A stretch of DNA of 64,000 nucleotides from Chitinimonas_A lacunae (GCF_042650885.1 NZ_JBHSBU010000001.1:2790001-2854000), one strand, 5' to 3'. Shown: positions 9,062 to 17,065, counted from the first letter of the stretch. Numbers and translations are program-made. The notes: generated from the letters alone by a model not told the origin.

Positions 9062-9472
9062 TTATTGGATCTTGATCAGCTGCTCGATATTCTGCGTCGA
9101 GCGCGAAACCGCCTTGCCGACCATTTCATACTGGACCGACAGCTGCAACATCTGCGATTGCAGGCGCAGCATATCGGTCACGCTGACCAGCTTGGCCGGG
9201 TCGGACAGAGTGGCATCGACCTTCTGCCAGCGCTGCTGGAAATCGCGGCTGACTCCGCGCAGACCATCGAGAATGGCGTCGCCGACCGTGGCGGGCGCCG
9301 TGGTGGCAGTGGCACCGGCCGGTGTCACGGCCTGGCTGGTCGGGACGGAAGAGGTATTGAGCAGTTGTTGAAAATACTGCTGCTCGGTGAGCGGCACGTC
9401 GGCAGCCGGCAAGGCGGCCGGCGCGACGGATGGCGTCGTCAATGACGCGAGGGCTGTAACAGGAATATCCAC
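9062..9472 (-). CDS. sctI: SctI inner-rod protein (YscI family)
   Basis: A 136-residue protein whose C-terminal 70 residues are helical and match the YscI/PrgJ style: LRLQSQMLQLSVQYEMVGK, then SRSTQNIEQLIKIQ at the end. The inner rod anchors the needle on the export gate. It immediately precedes sctJ, as in Ysc and Bsc loci. Confidence 0.9.
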   Translation of the reverse strand: MDIPVTALASLTTPSVAPAALPAADVPLTEQQYFQQLLNTSSVPTSQAVTPAGATATTAPATVGDAILDGLRGVSRDFQQRWQKVDATLSDPAKLVSVTDMLRLQSQMLQLSVQYEMVGKAVSRSTQNIEQLIKIQ

Positions 9473-9501
9473 GCTTTGCTTTCCTTGCTGGAAGACCGCG
9501 A

Positions 9502-9906
9502 TCAGGGCGAACCCAGCAGGGCACGCGCCAGGCGGGCGGCATCATGATCGGCGGCCTCGGCCAGCACCGCCAGCAGTATCTTGTCGCTTTCGCTACCGCG
9601 TCGGGCCAGTCGCAAGGCCAGACCTAAGAATACTCGAATCTCGATATTGCCGGGGCAGCGGCTCAGACCGTCGCGCTCCAGCACCCGTACCGCCTCATCA
9701 GGCTGGCCGGCGTTGAGCCGGGTGATGGCCAGCCCGATATATGGAAAAGCCGCCTCGGGCCGCAACAAGGCCAGGCCACTGAAGATCGTCTCGGCCTCGG
9801 CCATCAGTCCGCGGCCAGCGGCGGCAAAGCCGATCTCGGTCAGCAGCCGTATCGTGTCGGACGATAGCGGCTCCCCGACCGCGGCGGCGCCGGGCCATGG
9901 CCCCAT
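9502..9906 (-). CDS. TPR-like T3SS protein, probable SctG (YscG-like needle co-chaperone)
   Basis: This 134-residue protein consists of TPR-like helical repeats (EIGFAAAGRGLMAEAETIF, then FPYIGLAITRLNAGQPDEA). The chosen ATG at 9904-9906 overlaps the stop of the upstream chaperone gene; a longer frame exists but runs into that gene. In Ysc systems the small TPR protein YscG pairs with YscE to hold the needle subunit in the cytoplasm. HrpB1/HrpK-type proteins look similar. It is encoded far from the sctE-like and sctF genes, so the assignment is tentative. Confidence 0.6.
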   Translation of the reverse strand: MGPWPGAAAVGEPLSSDTIRLLTEIGFAAAGRGLMAEAETIFSGLALLRPEAAFPYIGLAITRLNAGQPDEAVRVLERDGLSRCPGNIEIRVFLGLALRLARRGSESDKILLAVLAEAADHDAARLARALLGSP

Positions 9907-10367
9907 CAGCGTTCCCCGATCAGCTCGAGCAGGCCACGCGCCCGTTGTTCGAGCGCCGTCTGACCGGACAGCTCGCACAGGCGGATCAGCGCTTCGAGCG
10001 TGGTTCGCGCTTCAGCGAACTGCGCCTGCGCGACCAGACATTCGGCGATATGCAGGCTGGGCTCAGGTGCTTCGGGCCTGACCATCGCCGCCAGCGCATA
10101 AGCCTGGATCGCGCCCTCGTAGTTGCGCAGCATCTGCTGACAGGCACCCAGGCCCAGCAGATAGCGCGTCTCGAGCGGACGGTAGCTGGTCAGCATGGCG
10201 AAATAGCGCAGGGCATCGTCGTGACGACCATGGCGGTACAGGTTGTAGGCGATGCCATAGACCAGTTCGAGATCCTCGTCGCTGAAGCGCTGGGCGCCGG
10301 GCAGCTGGGCGGCCTGCGTGGCCAGTTCCTCCAGCGCGGTGGCCGCAGCCGGTTTGGCATTGCTCAT
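9906..10367 (-). CDS. SycD/LcrH-type translocator chaperone (second copy)
   Basis: A 153-residue TPR protein of the class II chaperone family, which binds hydrophobic translocators. Three TPR-like units are visible (AYNLYRHGRHDDALRYFAML, then LLGLGACQQMLRNYEGAIQ, then AECLVAQAQFAEARTTLEAL). The ATG at 10365-10367 was preferred over an upstream in-frame ATG because AGGAG lies at good spacing before it. Bordetella also has two such chaperones, BcrH1 and BcrH2, flanking its translocators, just as here. Confidence 0.88.
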   Translation of the reverse strand: MSNAKPAAATALEELATQAAQLPGAQRFSDEDLELVYGIAYNLYRHGRHDDALRYFAMLTSYRPLETRYLLGLGACQQMLRNYEGAIQAYALAAMVRPEAPEPSLHIAECLVAQAQFAEARTTLEALIRLCELSGQTALEQRARGLLELIGER

Positions 10368-10422
10368 GGTCTGTCTCCTGGGCACGGAATAGAGGGAAGC
10401 ATGGCGCCTGTACAGCAGCGCC

Positions 10423-10445
10423 GCCGGACGGACCGGCCGTCCGGC
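10423..10445 (-). other. Strong hairpin between sctB and the downstream chaperone gene
   Basis: Perfect nine-base arms (GCCGGACGG and CCGTCCGGC) enclose a five-base loop, with a second smaller GATCAG/CTGATC inverted repeat beside them. No T-run follows on the minus strand. It may be an RNA-processing or stability element, or a Rho-assisted attenuator between the translocator genes and the basal-body genes. Confidence 0.5.
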
Positions 10446-10462
10446 TCGATCAGACTGCCTGA

Positions 10463-11314
10463 TCAGATATTACGGGCGATGCCACGATTGGCTTCGACGT
10501 TGGATTGCTCCATCGCAGCGAGCTTGTCGCGGATGTCGCGGATGATATCCATCATCATGTCCATGGTCTCCTTGGCCTTCTCGCGCGCCGCTTCATGGAT
10601 GCGCGAGGCGGCTTCCTGGTCGGAGCGCTTGGCGTCGTGTTCGCTGGCTTCCTTGTCCATCGAGCCACGGGCAATCGTACCGGTGCCGTTGGCCAGGCTG
10701 CCCACCCCTTCGGCACCCAGACGGACGGTGTCGCCGCGCTTGAGCATTTCCTGACCGGACTGGGTATCGAAGCCGATCCGATGTTCACCCTTGGAGCTGA
10801 CATCGTAGGTGCCGCTGGCCTTGTAGGCCTTGTAGCCCGAATAGGCGGCGCCACCCATCTGGATCGCACCGGCACCGATCTGGCAGATACCCTGGGCCAG
10901 CGCAGCGTTGAAACGGCTGGCAGCGGCTTCGCGCATCTCGTCGGCGGCGGCTTGCAGCGCGCTGACCTGGGATTGCAGGGTCATTTCACGGTCAAGCCGG
11001 GCAGTCTGGCGCATTTCCTGGGCGAACTTCATGAACAGCGCCATGAACTGGAAGATATCGGCGTAGAGCTGGACCGAAGCCTGCTCGAGCGCGCCGTTGA
11101 CCTCGTTGGAATCGGCCTTGCCGTTATGGGGCGGCTCGAGGTCCGGGGCACCCGAGCGCATCTGGGCCAGGATACGTTGGCCTTCGAGTTGCAGATGGGC
11201 GACCAGATCGTGGGAGATTTCCTCCTGCTGGCCGCTTTCGAGCGGGGCGTCGGCTTGCAGCGAAGGATCGAGTGCCAGAACGTTCTGTTGGCTGGAAATA
11301 CGGATATCGGGCAT
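10463..11314 (-). CDS. sctB: SctB minor translocator (YopD/BopD/SseD-like)
   Basis: A 283-residue protein with one short hydrophobic Gly/Ala-rich segment around residues 140-160 (AQGICQIGAGAIQMGGAAYS) between long amphipathic helices. It ends with a helical tail (DKLAAMEQSNVEANRGIARNI in part). This is the layout of the smaller pore-forming translocator. It follows the major translocator gene and precedes a class II chaperone gene. Homologues diverge strongly, so the call combines topology and synteny. Confidence 0.82.
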   Translation of the reverse strand: MPDIRISSQQNVLALDPSLQADAPLESGQQEEISHDLVAHLQLEGQRILAQMRSGAPDLEPPHNGKADSNEVNGALEQASVQLYADIFQFMALFMKFAQEMRQTARLDREMTLQSQVSALQAAADEMREAAASRFNAALAQGICQIGAGAIQMGGAAYSGYKAYKASGTYDVSSKGEHRIGFDTQSGQEMLKRGDTVRLGAEGVGSLANGTGTIARGSMDKEASEHDAKRSDQEAASRIHEAAREKAKETMDMMMDIIRDIRDKLAAMEQSNVEANRGIARNI

Positions 11315-11361
11315 GGTGTACTCCTTGGCAAAGGCCGGGGCCGGCTGGGCCCCGCCTTGGC

Positions 11362-12573
11362 TTAAACGATGTTGCGGACCTGTTGCACGCGGGTGGAACT
11401 GGCAGCGGCGATCATCTGACTGACCATCTGGGCCGCCATATCGAGCTGCTCGAGCAGCTCCTTGATCCGCTCACGCTCGTCTTCCATCTGCTGCTTGAGT
11501 TTGACGATCATCTTGTCGAACTCGGCCTTTTGCGACTTGGCCAGATCGGCTTGTTTCTGCGAGTCGGCCTGGCTGATGGTCAAGCCGCCTTGGGCCACGC
11601 CCAGCGCGCCATTGACGCCCTGGCCGACCGCACCGGCGATCTTGCCGACGTTCTGGGCGGTCTTGGCCACGCCGCTGACGGCCGAAGAGCCGCCCGTCGC
11701 CACCACCATGGCCACCGCCACCGTCAGCTGGACCGCCAGGGTGACCGCCATGGCGATGTACTGGGCGGTCTGCTCATCCACCCCGCACAGCTGGCAGATG
11801 GCGCCGACGGCGTTGCCGTACAGATCGGGTGCCAGCATGGCCGTGGCACCTGCCGACACCACCGTCGCCGCGACGGCAGCCAGAATCGGCGCGTACTTCT
11901 TCGCGTCCTCCTCCGACATGCCCATCGCGGTCAGCAGCTTGGCGCAGCCTTCCGTAACCCATTTGCTCAGCGAAATTTCAGGCCCGCCGCATTCCTGACT
12001 GATCTGATTGGCCAGATCCATGCCGGTGGCAACCAGGCCCATCACGGCCAGCGCCAGCAGAGGGGCGGCTGCGCCGCCCGTGGCGACGGTCGCGACCGCC
12101 GCAGCCACCGTCGCGACCACTGCGGCGACGAAGGCGAAAACCTTGGTAAACCAGCCCAGGACCTTGTTGGCCTTGGCTTTTTCAGCCGCTTCGGCGGCCT
12201 TGCGCGCAGCTTCTTCGATCTTCTCGATCGCGCGCTTGTGCATATCTTCTTTTTGCTGCTTGGAAATCTCGAGACCCTGTTTGGCGGTCTGCAACTGCGC
12301 ATCTTCGCTCTTGTTCTGCAAGGACATCAGCAGCAAGGCGAGTTGGTCGGAGCTGAAATCACCGCGCGGCGCTTCGAGCTCAGGTGCACCTTGCGGTGCC
12401 CGTCCGCCCTGATTGCCGCCGACGTTGCCGCCGACACTTTGCAGGTACTGGGCCGCGATCTCCGTGATCTGGGCGACCGCTGCGGCATTGACCTGGACAC
12501 TCTGGGCGAGCGCCGTCGGGTCGTTGGCCACAGGCAGGTTGCCGTTACCGACATTGATCGATTGAATCGTCAT
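11362..12573 (-). CDS. sctE: SctE major translocator (YopB/BopB/SseC-like)
   Basis: A 403-residue protein with an N-terminal polar region, a charged coiled coil (residues ~90-140, KQGLEISKQQKEDMHKRAIE), then two hydrophobic blocks rich in Ala/Val (about 145-185 and 225-300). A second coiled coil near residues 345-385 contains KLKQQMEDERERIKELLEQL. This is the classic architecture of large translocators that insert in the host membrane. It lies between two SycD-like chaperone genes. It is not the small needle co-chaperone that some nomenclatures also call SctE. Confidence 0.93.
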   Translation of the reverse strand: MTIQSINVGNGNLPVANDPTALAQSVQVNAAAVAQITEIAAQYLQSVGGNVGGNQGGRAPQGAPELEAPRGDFSSDQLALLLMSLQNKSEDAQLQTAKQGLEISKQQKEDMHKRAIEKIEEAARKAAEAAEKAKANKVLGWFTKVFAFVAAVVATVAAAVATVATGGAAAPLLALAVMGLVATGMDLANQISQECGGPEISLSKWVTEGCAKLLTAMGMSEEDAKKYAPILAAVAATVVSAGATAMLAPDLYGNAVGAICQLCGVDEQTAQYIAMAVTLAVQLTVAVAMVVATGGSSAVSGVAKTAQNVGKIAGAVGQGVNGALGVAQGGLTISQADSQKQADLAKSQKAEFDKMIVKLKQQMEDERERIKELLEQLDMAAQMVSQMIAAASSTRVQQVRNIV

Positions 12574-12611
12574 CTTTCTCTCCTAGATAGCCCCGTTGGC
12601 TTCCACTTGGC

Positions 12612-13091
12612 TCAGCTGCGACCGGCCAGCAATTCCCGCATGGCGGTGGCGCGCTGGTTCAGGGCCAGGTATTGCGGCTTGTCCTGGGTCTGTTCCAGCA
12701 CCACATCGATTGCTTCGCGCGCTTCCTCGATCAAGCCGATCGACGCCAGACATTCGGCGGTATGGAAGGTCGGTTCCGGATCGGTCAGATCGAACAGCGA
12801 AGCCATGGTGTAGTGCTTGAGCGCTTCTTCGGGGCGCTTCAGCATTTGCAGACAGGAGGCAAACGCCTTGTAGTAGCGTCGCTCGAGCTGGTCGTGCTGC
12901 AGCAGGAAGCCGAAGATCTTCAGCGCATCGCCATATTTGGCCTGGTTGTACAGGTTGTAGCCCAACGTATAGAGCGCATCGCACTCGTCGTCGGTATAGC
13001 CGTGGATATCCTTGAGCGTGCCGCCATGTGCAAACACGTCCACCAGTTCGGTGGCAAAGCTCTCGAAATCGAATTCTGCTTGGGCGGCCAT
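12612..13091 (-). CDS. SycD/LcrH-type translocator chaperone
   Basis: A 159-residue class II chaperone. It begins with an acidic N-terminus and has TPR-like units (LYTLGYNLYNQAKYGDALKI, then ASCLQMLKRPEEALKHY, then AECLASIGLIEEAREAI). These proteins keep translocators soluble and often also act as regulators. The gene lies directly upstream of the major translocator, reproducing the lcrH-yopB-yopD order of Yersinia. Confidence 0.92.
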   Translation of the reverse strand: MAAQAEFDFESFATELVDVFAHGGTLKDIHGYTDDECDALYTLGYNLYNQAKYGDALKIFGFLLQHDQLERRYYKAFASCLQMLKRPEEALKHYTMASLFDLTDPEPTFHTAECLASIGLIEEAREAIDVVLEQTQDKPQYLALNQRATAMRELLAGRS

Positions 13092-13116
13092 GGTTTGCTC
13101 CGGGGTAGGGCGGGGA

Positions 13117-13674
13117 TCAGCGCATATTGCCGAGGATGCTGCTGCGCGAATCGGCCATTTTCTTGATGAAGTTGGTCATCAGGTCGAAGGCTTCATTGCG
13201 CTTGTTGGTCAGGCTCTGCATCCGCAGCATGTCCATCTGCTGGCTCGAGTTGAGGCTGTCGATTTTACCCTTGAGCTGTTCGATCCACACATCGAAGGTC
13301 TTTTGCTGGGCATCGATGGTGCCGTTGCCGTCGACGTCCTTGCAGTTGCTGTCGGTCACGGTACAGCCGGCGTCGATCAGGGCCTGGCGGGTATTGCTCG
13401 ACTTGGTGCGATCGTCGTTGCCCCAGGAATAGCTGAGGCCATGCCAGGCTTCCGGATCGGTGCCCGACGGGCGGGCCGCCTTCAGGTTGCCGATCAGCTC
13501 GTTGAGCTTGGCGATGTCCTGATTGCGCTTCTGGATGGTTTCGAGCTGGTCCTTGATCTGGGTCTCGAGCAGATTGGCCCGCTCGCTCTGTACCATCATC
13601 AGTGCGGTCTCGAGGTCGTACTGCGACAGATCGACCTGATTGACACCGCTGCTGGCATTGACGGAGGTGGTCAT
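13117..13674 (-). CDS. Needle-tip/filament protein, copy 2 (Bsp22-like), with EF-hand-like loop
   Basis: A 185-residue secreted-type protein without a signal peptide. The N-terminal ~77 and C-terminal ~60 residues are helical and nearly identical to the neighbouring copy. The C-terminus (QQMDMLRMQSLTNKRNEAF ... SILGNMR) is of the Bordetella Bsp22 kind, which forms the tip filament. The central insert is unique and holds Cys104, Cys111 and a calcium-loop-like DVDGNGTIDAQQ at residues 113-124. An AGAGAGG-type ribosome site precedes the ATG. The Bsp22 link comes from recalled family features, not a search. Confidence 0.78.
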   Translation of the reverse strand: MTTSVNASSGVNQVDLSQYDLETALMMVQSERANLLETQIKDQLETIQKRNQDIAKLNELIGNLKAARPSGTDPEAWHGLSYSWGNDDRTKSSNTRQALIDAGCTVTDSNCKDVDGNGTIDAQQKTFDVWIEQLKGKIDSLNSSQQMDMLRMQSLTNKRNEAFDLMTNFIKKMADSRSSILGNMR

Positions 13675-13715
13675 AATCGTTTTCCTCTCTGGATGTATTA
13701 GAAGATAGGCCGGGC

Positions 13716-14267
13716 TTAGCGCATATTGCCGAGGATGCTGCTGCGCGAATCGGCCATTTTCTTGATGAAGTTGGTCATCAGGTCGAAGGCTTCATTGCGC
13801 TTGTTGGTCAGGCTCTGCATCCGCAGCATGTCCATCTGCTGGCTCGAATTGAGGCTGTCGATCTTGCCCTTGAGCTGCTCGACCCATACATCGAAGGTCT
13901 TCTGCTTGGCGTCGTAGATACCGTTATTGCCGCTGTTGTTGACTTCGTCGCCACCGGTGGGCATGGTCAGGCCGGCAGCGCGCACATCGTTGTAGATGCC
14001 TTCGGCGGCGCTGGCGTTACCGGGCGACAGCTGACCCCAGGCTTCCGGGTCGGTGCCCGACGGCCGGGCGGCCTTGAGTTTGCCGATCAGTTCGTTGAGC
14101 TTGGCAATGTCCTGATTGCGCTTCTGGATGGTTTCGAGCTGGTCCTTGATCTGGGTTTCCAGCAGATTGGCCCGCTCGCTCTGCACCATCATCATGGCGG
14201 TTTCGAGGTCGTACTGCGACAGATCGATCTGGCTGATGCTGCTGCTGCCATTAATTGGCGTAGTCAT
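13716..14267 (-). CDS. Needle-tip/filament protein, copy 1 (Bsp22-like)
   Basis: A 183-residue paralogue of the next gene, 49 bases upstream of it on the same strand. Residues 1-77 and 122-183 match the other copy almost throughout, while residues 78-120 are unrelated. Here the calcium-loop region is degenerate (NNSGNNGIYDAK). A strong ribosome site (AAAGGAAAC) precedes the ATG. The gene sits where lcrV is found in the lcrG-lcrV-lcrH-yopB-yopD order. It probably forms the needle tip or an extended filament outside the cell. Confidence 0.78.
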   Translation of the reverse strand: MTTPINGSSSISQIDLSQYDLETAMMMVQSERANLLETQIKDQLETIQKRNQDIAKLNELIGKLKAARPSGTDPEAWGQLSPGNASAAEGIYNDVRAAGLTMPTGGDEVNNSGNNGIYDAKQKTFDVWVEQLKGKIDSLNSSQQMDMLRMQSLTNKRNEAFDLMTNFIKKMADSRSSILGNMR

Positions 14268-14305
14268 TGTTGTTTCCTTTATAAAATTTTCAAACTCTTT
14301 AACCC

Positions 14306-14335
14306 GTCTTGCACAATAAAGGCAGGATTCTTTCC
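14306..14335 (+). repeat. Recurrent AT-rich intergenic motif, weak copy G
   Basis: GTCTTGCACAATAAAGGCAG is followed by GATTCTTTCC. It matches copy A at about 20 of 30 positions, but much of it is the terminator hairpin, so the resemblance may be coincidental. Confidence 0.25.
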
Positions 14336-14339
14336 TGCC
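14321..14339 (-). terminator. Hairpin terminator after the LcrG-like gene
   Basis: On the minus strand, GGCAGGA and TCCTGCC form a seven-base stem with a five-base loop, followed by TTTATT. It starts one base after the TAA of the 98-residue gene. It probably attenuates transcription before the two tip genes, or isolates them if they have their own promoter in 14268-14320. Confidence 0.75.
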
Positions 14340-14636
14340 TTACACCATGCTCTTGGGGCGCTTGATGCGGCCGCTCGATTCGGCGTGGGCGGCGTGCAGT
14401 TTGGCCTGGCTGGCTTCGTCCTCGACGGCGTCGAGATCGGCCTTGACCAGCGCCTCGGCTTTGGCTTTGTCCTCAGCCGACAGATTGCCGTCGACATAGC
14501 TGCGCAGCTTGGCCGGATCGATACCATGTTGGCGGTACATCGACTCGGCCTCCTCCAGCTCACGCTGTACATCGGCGACCAATTTGTTCGCGGCGGCGAT
14601 AATCTCAACCGCCTTGTCTTCGGGATTCATACTCAT
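14340..14636 (-). CDS. Small charged helical protein, possible LcrG-like tip chaperone/regulator
   Basis: A 98-residue, highly charged, helical protein with a basic C-terminal end (SSGRIKRPKSMV). I do not recognise it by sequence. LcrG/PcrG proteins are about 95 residues, are encoded directly upstream of the tip gene, and end with a basic RP-containing tail; this gene shares all three features. They bind the tip protein and restrain secretion. The strong ribosome site TAGGAGAGC precedes the ATG. It is the first gene of the leftward T3SS operon. Confidence is high that it is a gene and low for its function. Confidence 0.6.
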   Translation of the reverse strand: MSMNPEDKAVEIIAAANKLVADVQRELEEAESMYRQHGIDPAKLRSYVDGNLSAEDKAKAEALVKADLDAVEDEASQAKLHAAHAESSGRIKRPKSMV

Positions 14637-14867
14637 TTCACTGCTCTCCTAGGAAAGTGACGACTCAGCGCTGCAGCACGCTTCCCCGGGTAAGTAACGG
14701 GTCGGTCAAACCGGTTCACGGTTTTTTGCAGCCAATCATGGCAAAATTTACAAGTCACTGATCTGCTGGTGGAAAATCATGGCGACTCGCCAGCCGCCGG
14801 CACACCGATGGAATCAATCGGCGTCTGCTGTTACTCAAGCGCTCAACAGGATCAAGGAAACTGCAAG
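14637..14867. promoter_or_regulatory. Divergent control region between the two T3SS operons
   Basis: The 231 bases between the leftward operon and the gatekeeper operon must hold both promoters. An inverted repeat, AAACCG / CGGTTT followed by TTTTTG, lies near 14705-14727 and looks like a terminator on the plus strand ahead of sctW. On the minus strand, GGGAAG and GTCGT about 16 bases apart near 14665-14690 resemble an ECF-sigma promoter, but this is only a guess. Confidence 0.4.
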
Positions 14868-15959
14868 ATGATCAGGATCGACAGCAACGGACTGGGCTCG
14901 CTCGGCTCGCAGTCCAACCAGTCGGCGCAGACAGCCACCCAGAACGGGAGCTGGCGCGGTGAGGCGCTGACGCTCAAGAACGACGCCAACTCGATCTTGA
15001 CCGACGCGGCCGAGGAAATCACATTCGCCCACGCCGAGCGCGCCGATGCCAAACGGCTACAGGAGCGCAAACTCGAAGCGCGCCGGGGCCCCGAACTGCT
15101 GACGCTTGAACAGATCGCCGCCTATCTGCACGATATGCACGGCCAGATTCCGGAAAAGCTGGTGGAACTGGCCAAGCAGATGCTGGCGCGCGGCGCCAAG
15201 CCCGACCAGTTGGCGCAGGCGCTGCCCGACCCGGCCGAGCGTTTTCTGGCGCTGCAATACGCCGCGCGCCAAGGTGAGAAAGACGGGGCTTCGGCCGAGC
15301 AACTCGACGCCATCCATGAAGCGCTGGCCGAACTGGAGGCCGAACATGGTGACCGCATCCACGCCGGCCTCAATGCCGCTGCGGCCGGCCGTGAACTCGG
15401 CAACCCGGCAGCGGGCGCCCGCCTGCGGGGCGCCTATCAGGACATGGTACTGGGCCAGGCCAGCCTGGCCGCCACCGTCAAGGCGCTGCTCGAGCGCTTT
15501 GGCAGCGCCGAATTCGCCCGTGCCGTGCCGCTGTTGATGAAGGCGCTCGGCGACGATCTGGCCGCCGCCCGGCCCTCGCGCGAACCGCAGCGCTTACAGG
15601 CCATTCTCGATGACCTGTATCAGATCGAAGTGGCCGTGACCGTGCTCGAACATTGCCAGAGCCTCGCCGCCACGCTGGCGCAGCGCCACGGCTGCAAGCA
15701 GGTCGACGCCCAGGTGTTGATGCAGGAGCTGATCCAGCTGAGCAGCGAGCGCTGGATCAGTGCCAGCCGCTTCACCGCGCTGACCGACCGCTTCGGCGTC
15801 CATGAGCCGACTGCCCAGGTCGCCTTGCTGTTTGGCCTCAAACTGGCCGCCAAGGACCTGCCCATCAAGATTTTCGCCGATCAGGACAGCCGGCAGGCAC
15901 TGCTCAATGCCGTGCAGGAAGCCCTGGATCAGGCCATCGAACGCGAGGAAGAAGCATGA
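14868..15959 (+). CDS. sctW: SctW gatekeeper (YopN-TyeA/BopN family)
   Basis: A 363-residue protein, the size of gatekeepers that join YopN and TyeA parts in one chain. I chose ATG 14868 because AAGGAAAC lies nine bases upstream and MIRIDSNGLGSLGSQS looks like a secretion-competent N-terminus; the frame is open a further 33 codons upstream. The helical core starts near residue 75 (GPELLTLEQIAAYLHDM) and the TyeA-like part lies near residues 270-360. Gatekeepers block effector export until host contact. It heads the rightward operon. Confidence 0.9.
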   Translation: MIRIDSNGLGSLGSQSNQSAQTATQNGSWRGEALTLKNDANSILTDAAEEITFAHAERADAKRLQERKLEARRGPELLTLEQIAAYLHDMHGQIPEKLVELAKQMLARGAKPDQLAQALPDPAERFLALQYAARQGEKDGASAEQLDAIHEALAELEAEHGDRIHAGLNAAAAGRELGNPAAGARLRGAYQDMVLGQASLAATVKALLERFGSAEFARAVPLLMKALGDDLAAARPSREPQRLQAILDDLYQIEVAVTVLEHCQSLAATLAQRHGCKQVDAQVLMQELIQLSSERWISASRFTALTDRFGVHEPTAQVALLFGLKLAAKDLPIKIFADQDSRQALLNAVQEALDQAIEREEEA

Positions 15960-16327
15960 ACTGGCTTGACGCCACCCTGAACGATTTCGGCCGCCAGCTC
16001 GGCCTTGCAGACCTGCGTTTCGACCAGCAGGGCGTCGTGCAGCTCGGCTTCAGCGACCAGGGCAGCCTCGGCATCGAGCGGCGCGACGACGAGGTGCTGA
16101 TTTACCTGGTCAGACCGCTCGACTACCATGACGCCACGCTGGCCGAGCGGGCGCTCAAGCTGGTGGAACGCCGCCAGGGCTGGCGCTTTCCGGTGCAGAC
16201 CGGCAGCCTGCCCGAACAGCGCCTGCTGTTCCTGACCCGCCTGCCCCATGCGGCCTTTACCCTCCCGGCGCTTGAAGAAGCGCTGCAACTGCTCGATCGG
16301 CTGCATCGTCAGCTGGCCGCCCGCTGA
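15956..16327 (+). CDS. Small T3SS chaperone of the gatekeeper (CesT/SycN-like)
   Basis: A 123-residue acidic protein with the alternating helix and strand pattern of class I chaperones (GLADLRFDQQGVVQLGF, then DDEVLIYLVRPLD). Its ATG overlaps the sctW stop. In Yersinia the YopN gatekeeper is held by the SycN-YscB chaperone pair, encoded nearby. A single such gene is seen here. Confidence 0.72.
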   Translation: MNWLDATLNDFGRQLGLADLRFDQQGVVQLGFSDQGSLGIERRDDEVLIYLVRPLDYHDATLAERALKLVERRQGWRFPVQTGSLPEQRLLFLTRLPHAAFTLPALEEALQLLDRLHRQLAAR

Positions 16328-16338
16328 GTGCTCGCGCT

Positions 16339-16731
16339 ATGGACGACTTACGCTACCAGGGTTTCAATTTCGATCGCGGCATCGAGCGCATCGTCCCTGC
16401 CGACGACCTGCCGCCCGGTGGGTTACCCAGCGGCAGCGAACTGCCGCCCGCCGAGTTGCCTACCCAGGCCCGGCTCGACCAGTTGCTGGCCATGCCCCGG
16501 CTCGACGATCTGCTCGATGCCGTGCTGCGCCCCGAATTCAACCAACGTGAAATCCTGGCCCCGGCCCGTTTCCGTCAGGTGCTAGAGGGCACCGTCAGCA
16601 CGCTGCGCCAGCTGGCCGACAGCGAACCCCATCTGGCCCGGCCGCTTAGCCGGGCAGCGCGCCAATTACAGGAAGAGGCCGCCTTGCGTGACCTGCTCCA
16701 GATGTACCGCAGCGCGCTCTACCAGGGATAA
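16339..16731 (+). CDS. sctX: SctX, YscX-like early secreted protein
   Basis: A 130-residue protein whose layout fits YscX: an N-terminal GIERI segment, a proline-rich stretch (LPPGGLPSGSELPPAELP) and a C-terminal helical part ending in LRDLLQMYRSAL. YscX and its partner YscY bind the export gate SctV and occur only in Ysc-family systems, so the pair also classifies this T3SS. It is followed directly by the sctY candidate. Confidence 0.82.
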   Translation: MDDLRYQGFNFDRGIERIVPADDLPPGGLPSGSELPPAELPTQARLDQLLAMPRLDDLLDAVLRPEFNQREILAPARFRQVLEGTVSTLRQLADSEPHLARPLSRAARQLQEEAALRDLLQMYRSALYQG

Positions 16732-16739
16732 GCCCGACC

Positions 16740-17057
16740 ATGCTCGAAGCCGAACAACGTGAGCTGCTCGAAGTGCTGGCCTATTTTTATCTGCAACAGG
16801 CCCGGCCCGAGCGGGCTGCCACGCTGTATGGCGCACTCGCGGCACTCTATCCGTCCGATAAGCGCTTGCAGCTGGCGCTGGCCTGCGCCCAGACCCGGGC
16901 CGGCCAGTCGGAAGCGGCGCTCGACAGCCTCGATCGTCTGCTCGAAGACGGTCAGATCGACGCCGGCATCCATCTGTTGCGCGCCCAGGCCCTGACCCGG
17001 CTTGGCCGCGACAGCGAGGCGGCGCGGGCCATGGATAGCTTCATCGCCTTGCGCTGA
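16740..17057 (+). CDS. sctY: SctY, YscY-like TPR chaperone
   Basis: A 105-residue TPR-like protein (LEVLAYFYLQQARPERAATL, then ALACAQTRAGQSEAALDSL). YscY is the chaperone of YscX and both bind the nonameric SctV. It lies eight bases after sctX and about 160 bases before sctV. It fits the family in length and order. Confidence 0.82.
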   Translation: MLEAEQRELLEVLAYFYLQQARPERAATLYGALAALYPSDKRLQLALACAQTRAGQSEAALDSLDRLLEDGQIDAGIHLLRAQALTRLGRDSEAARAMDSFIALR

Positions 17058-17065
17058 TGGTAAAA

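Noticed and set aside
14300..14340. Motif copy G as independent evidence for the dispersed element
   Set aside because: Most of its similarity lies in the terminator hairpin of the 98-residue gene, so it is listed only as a weak copy.
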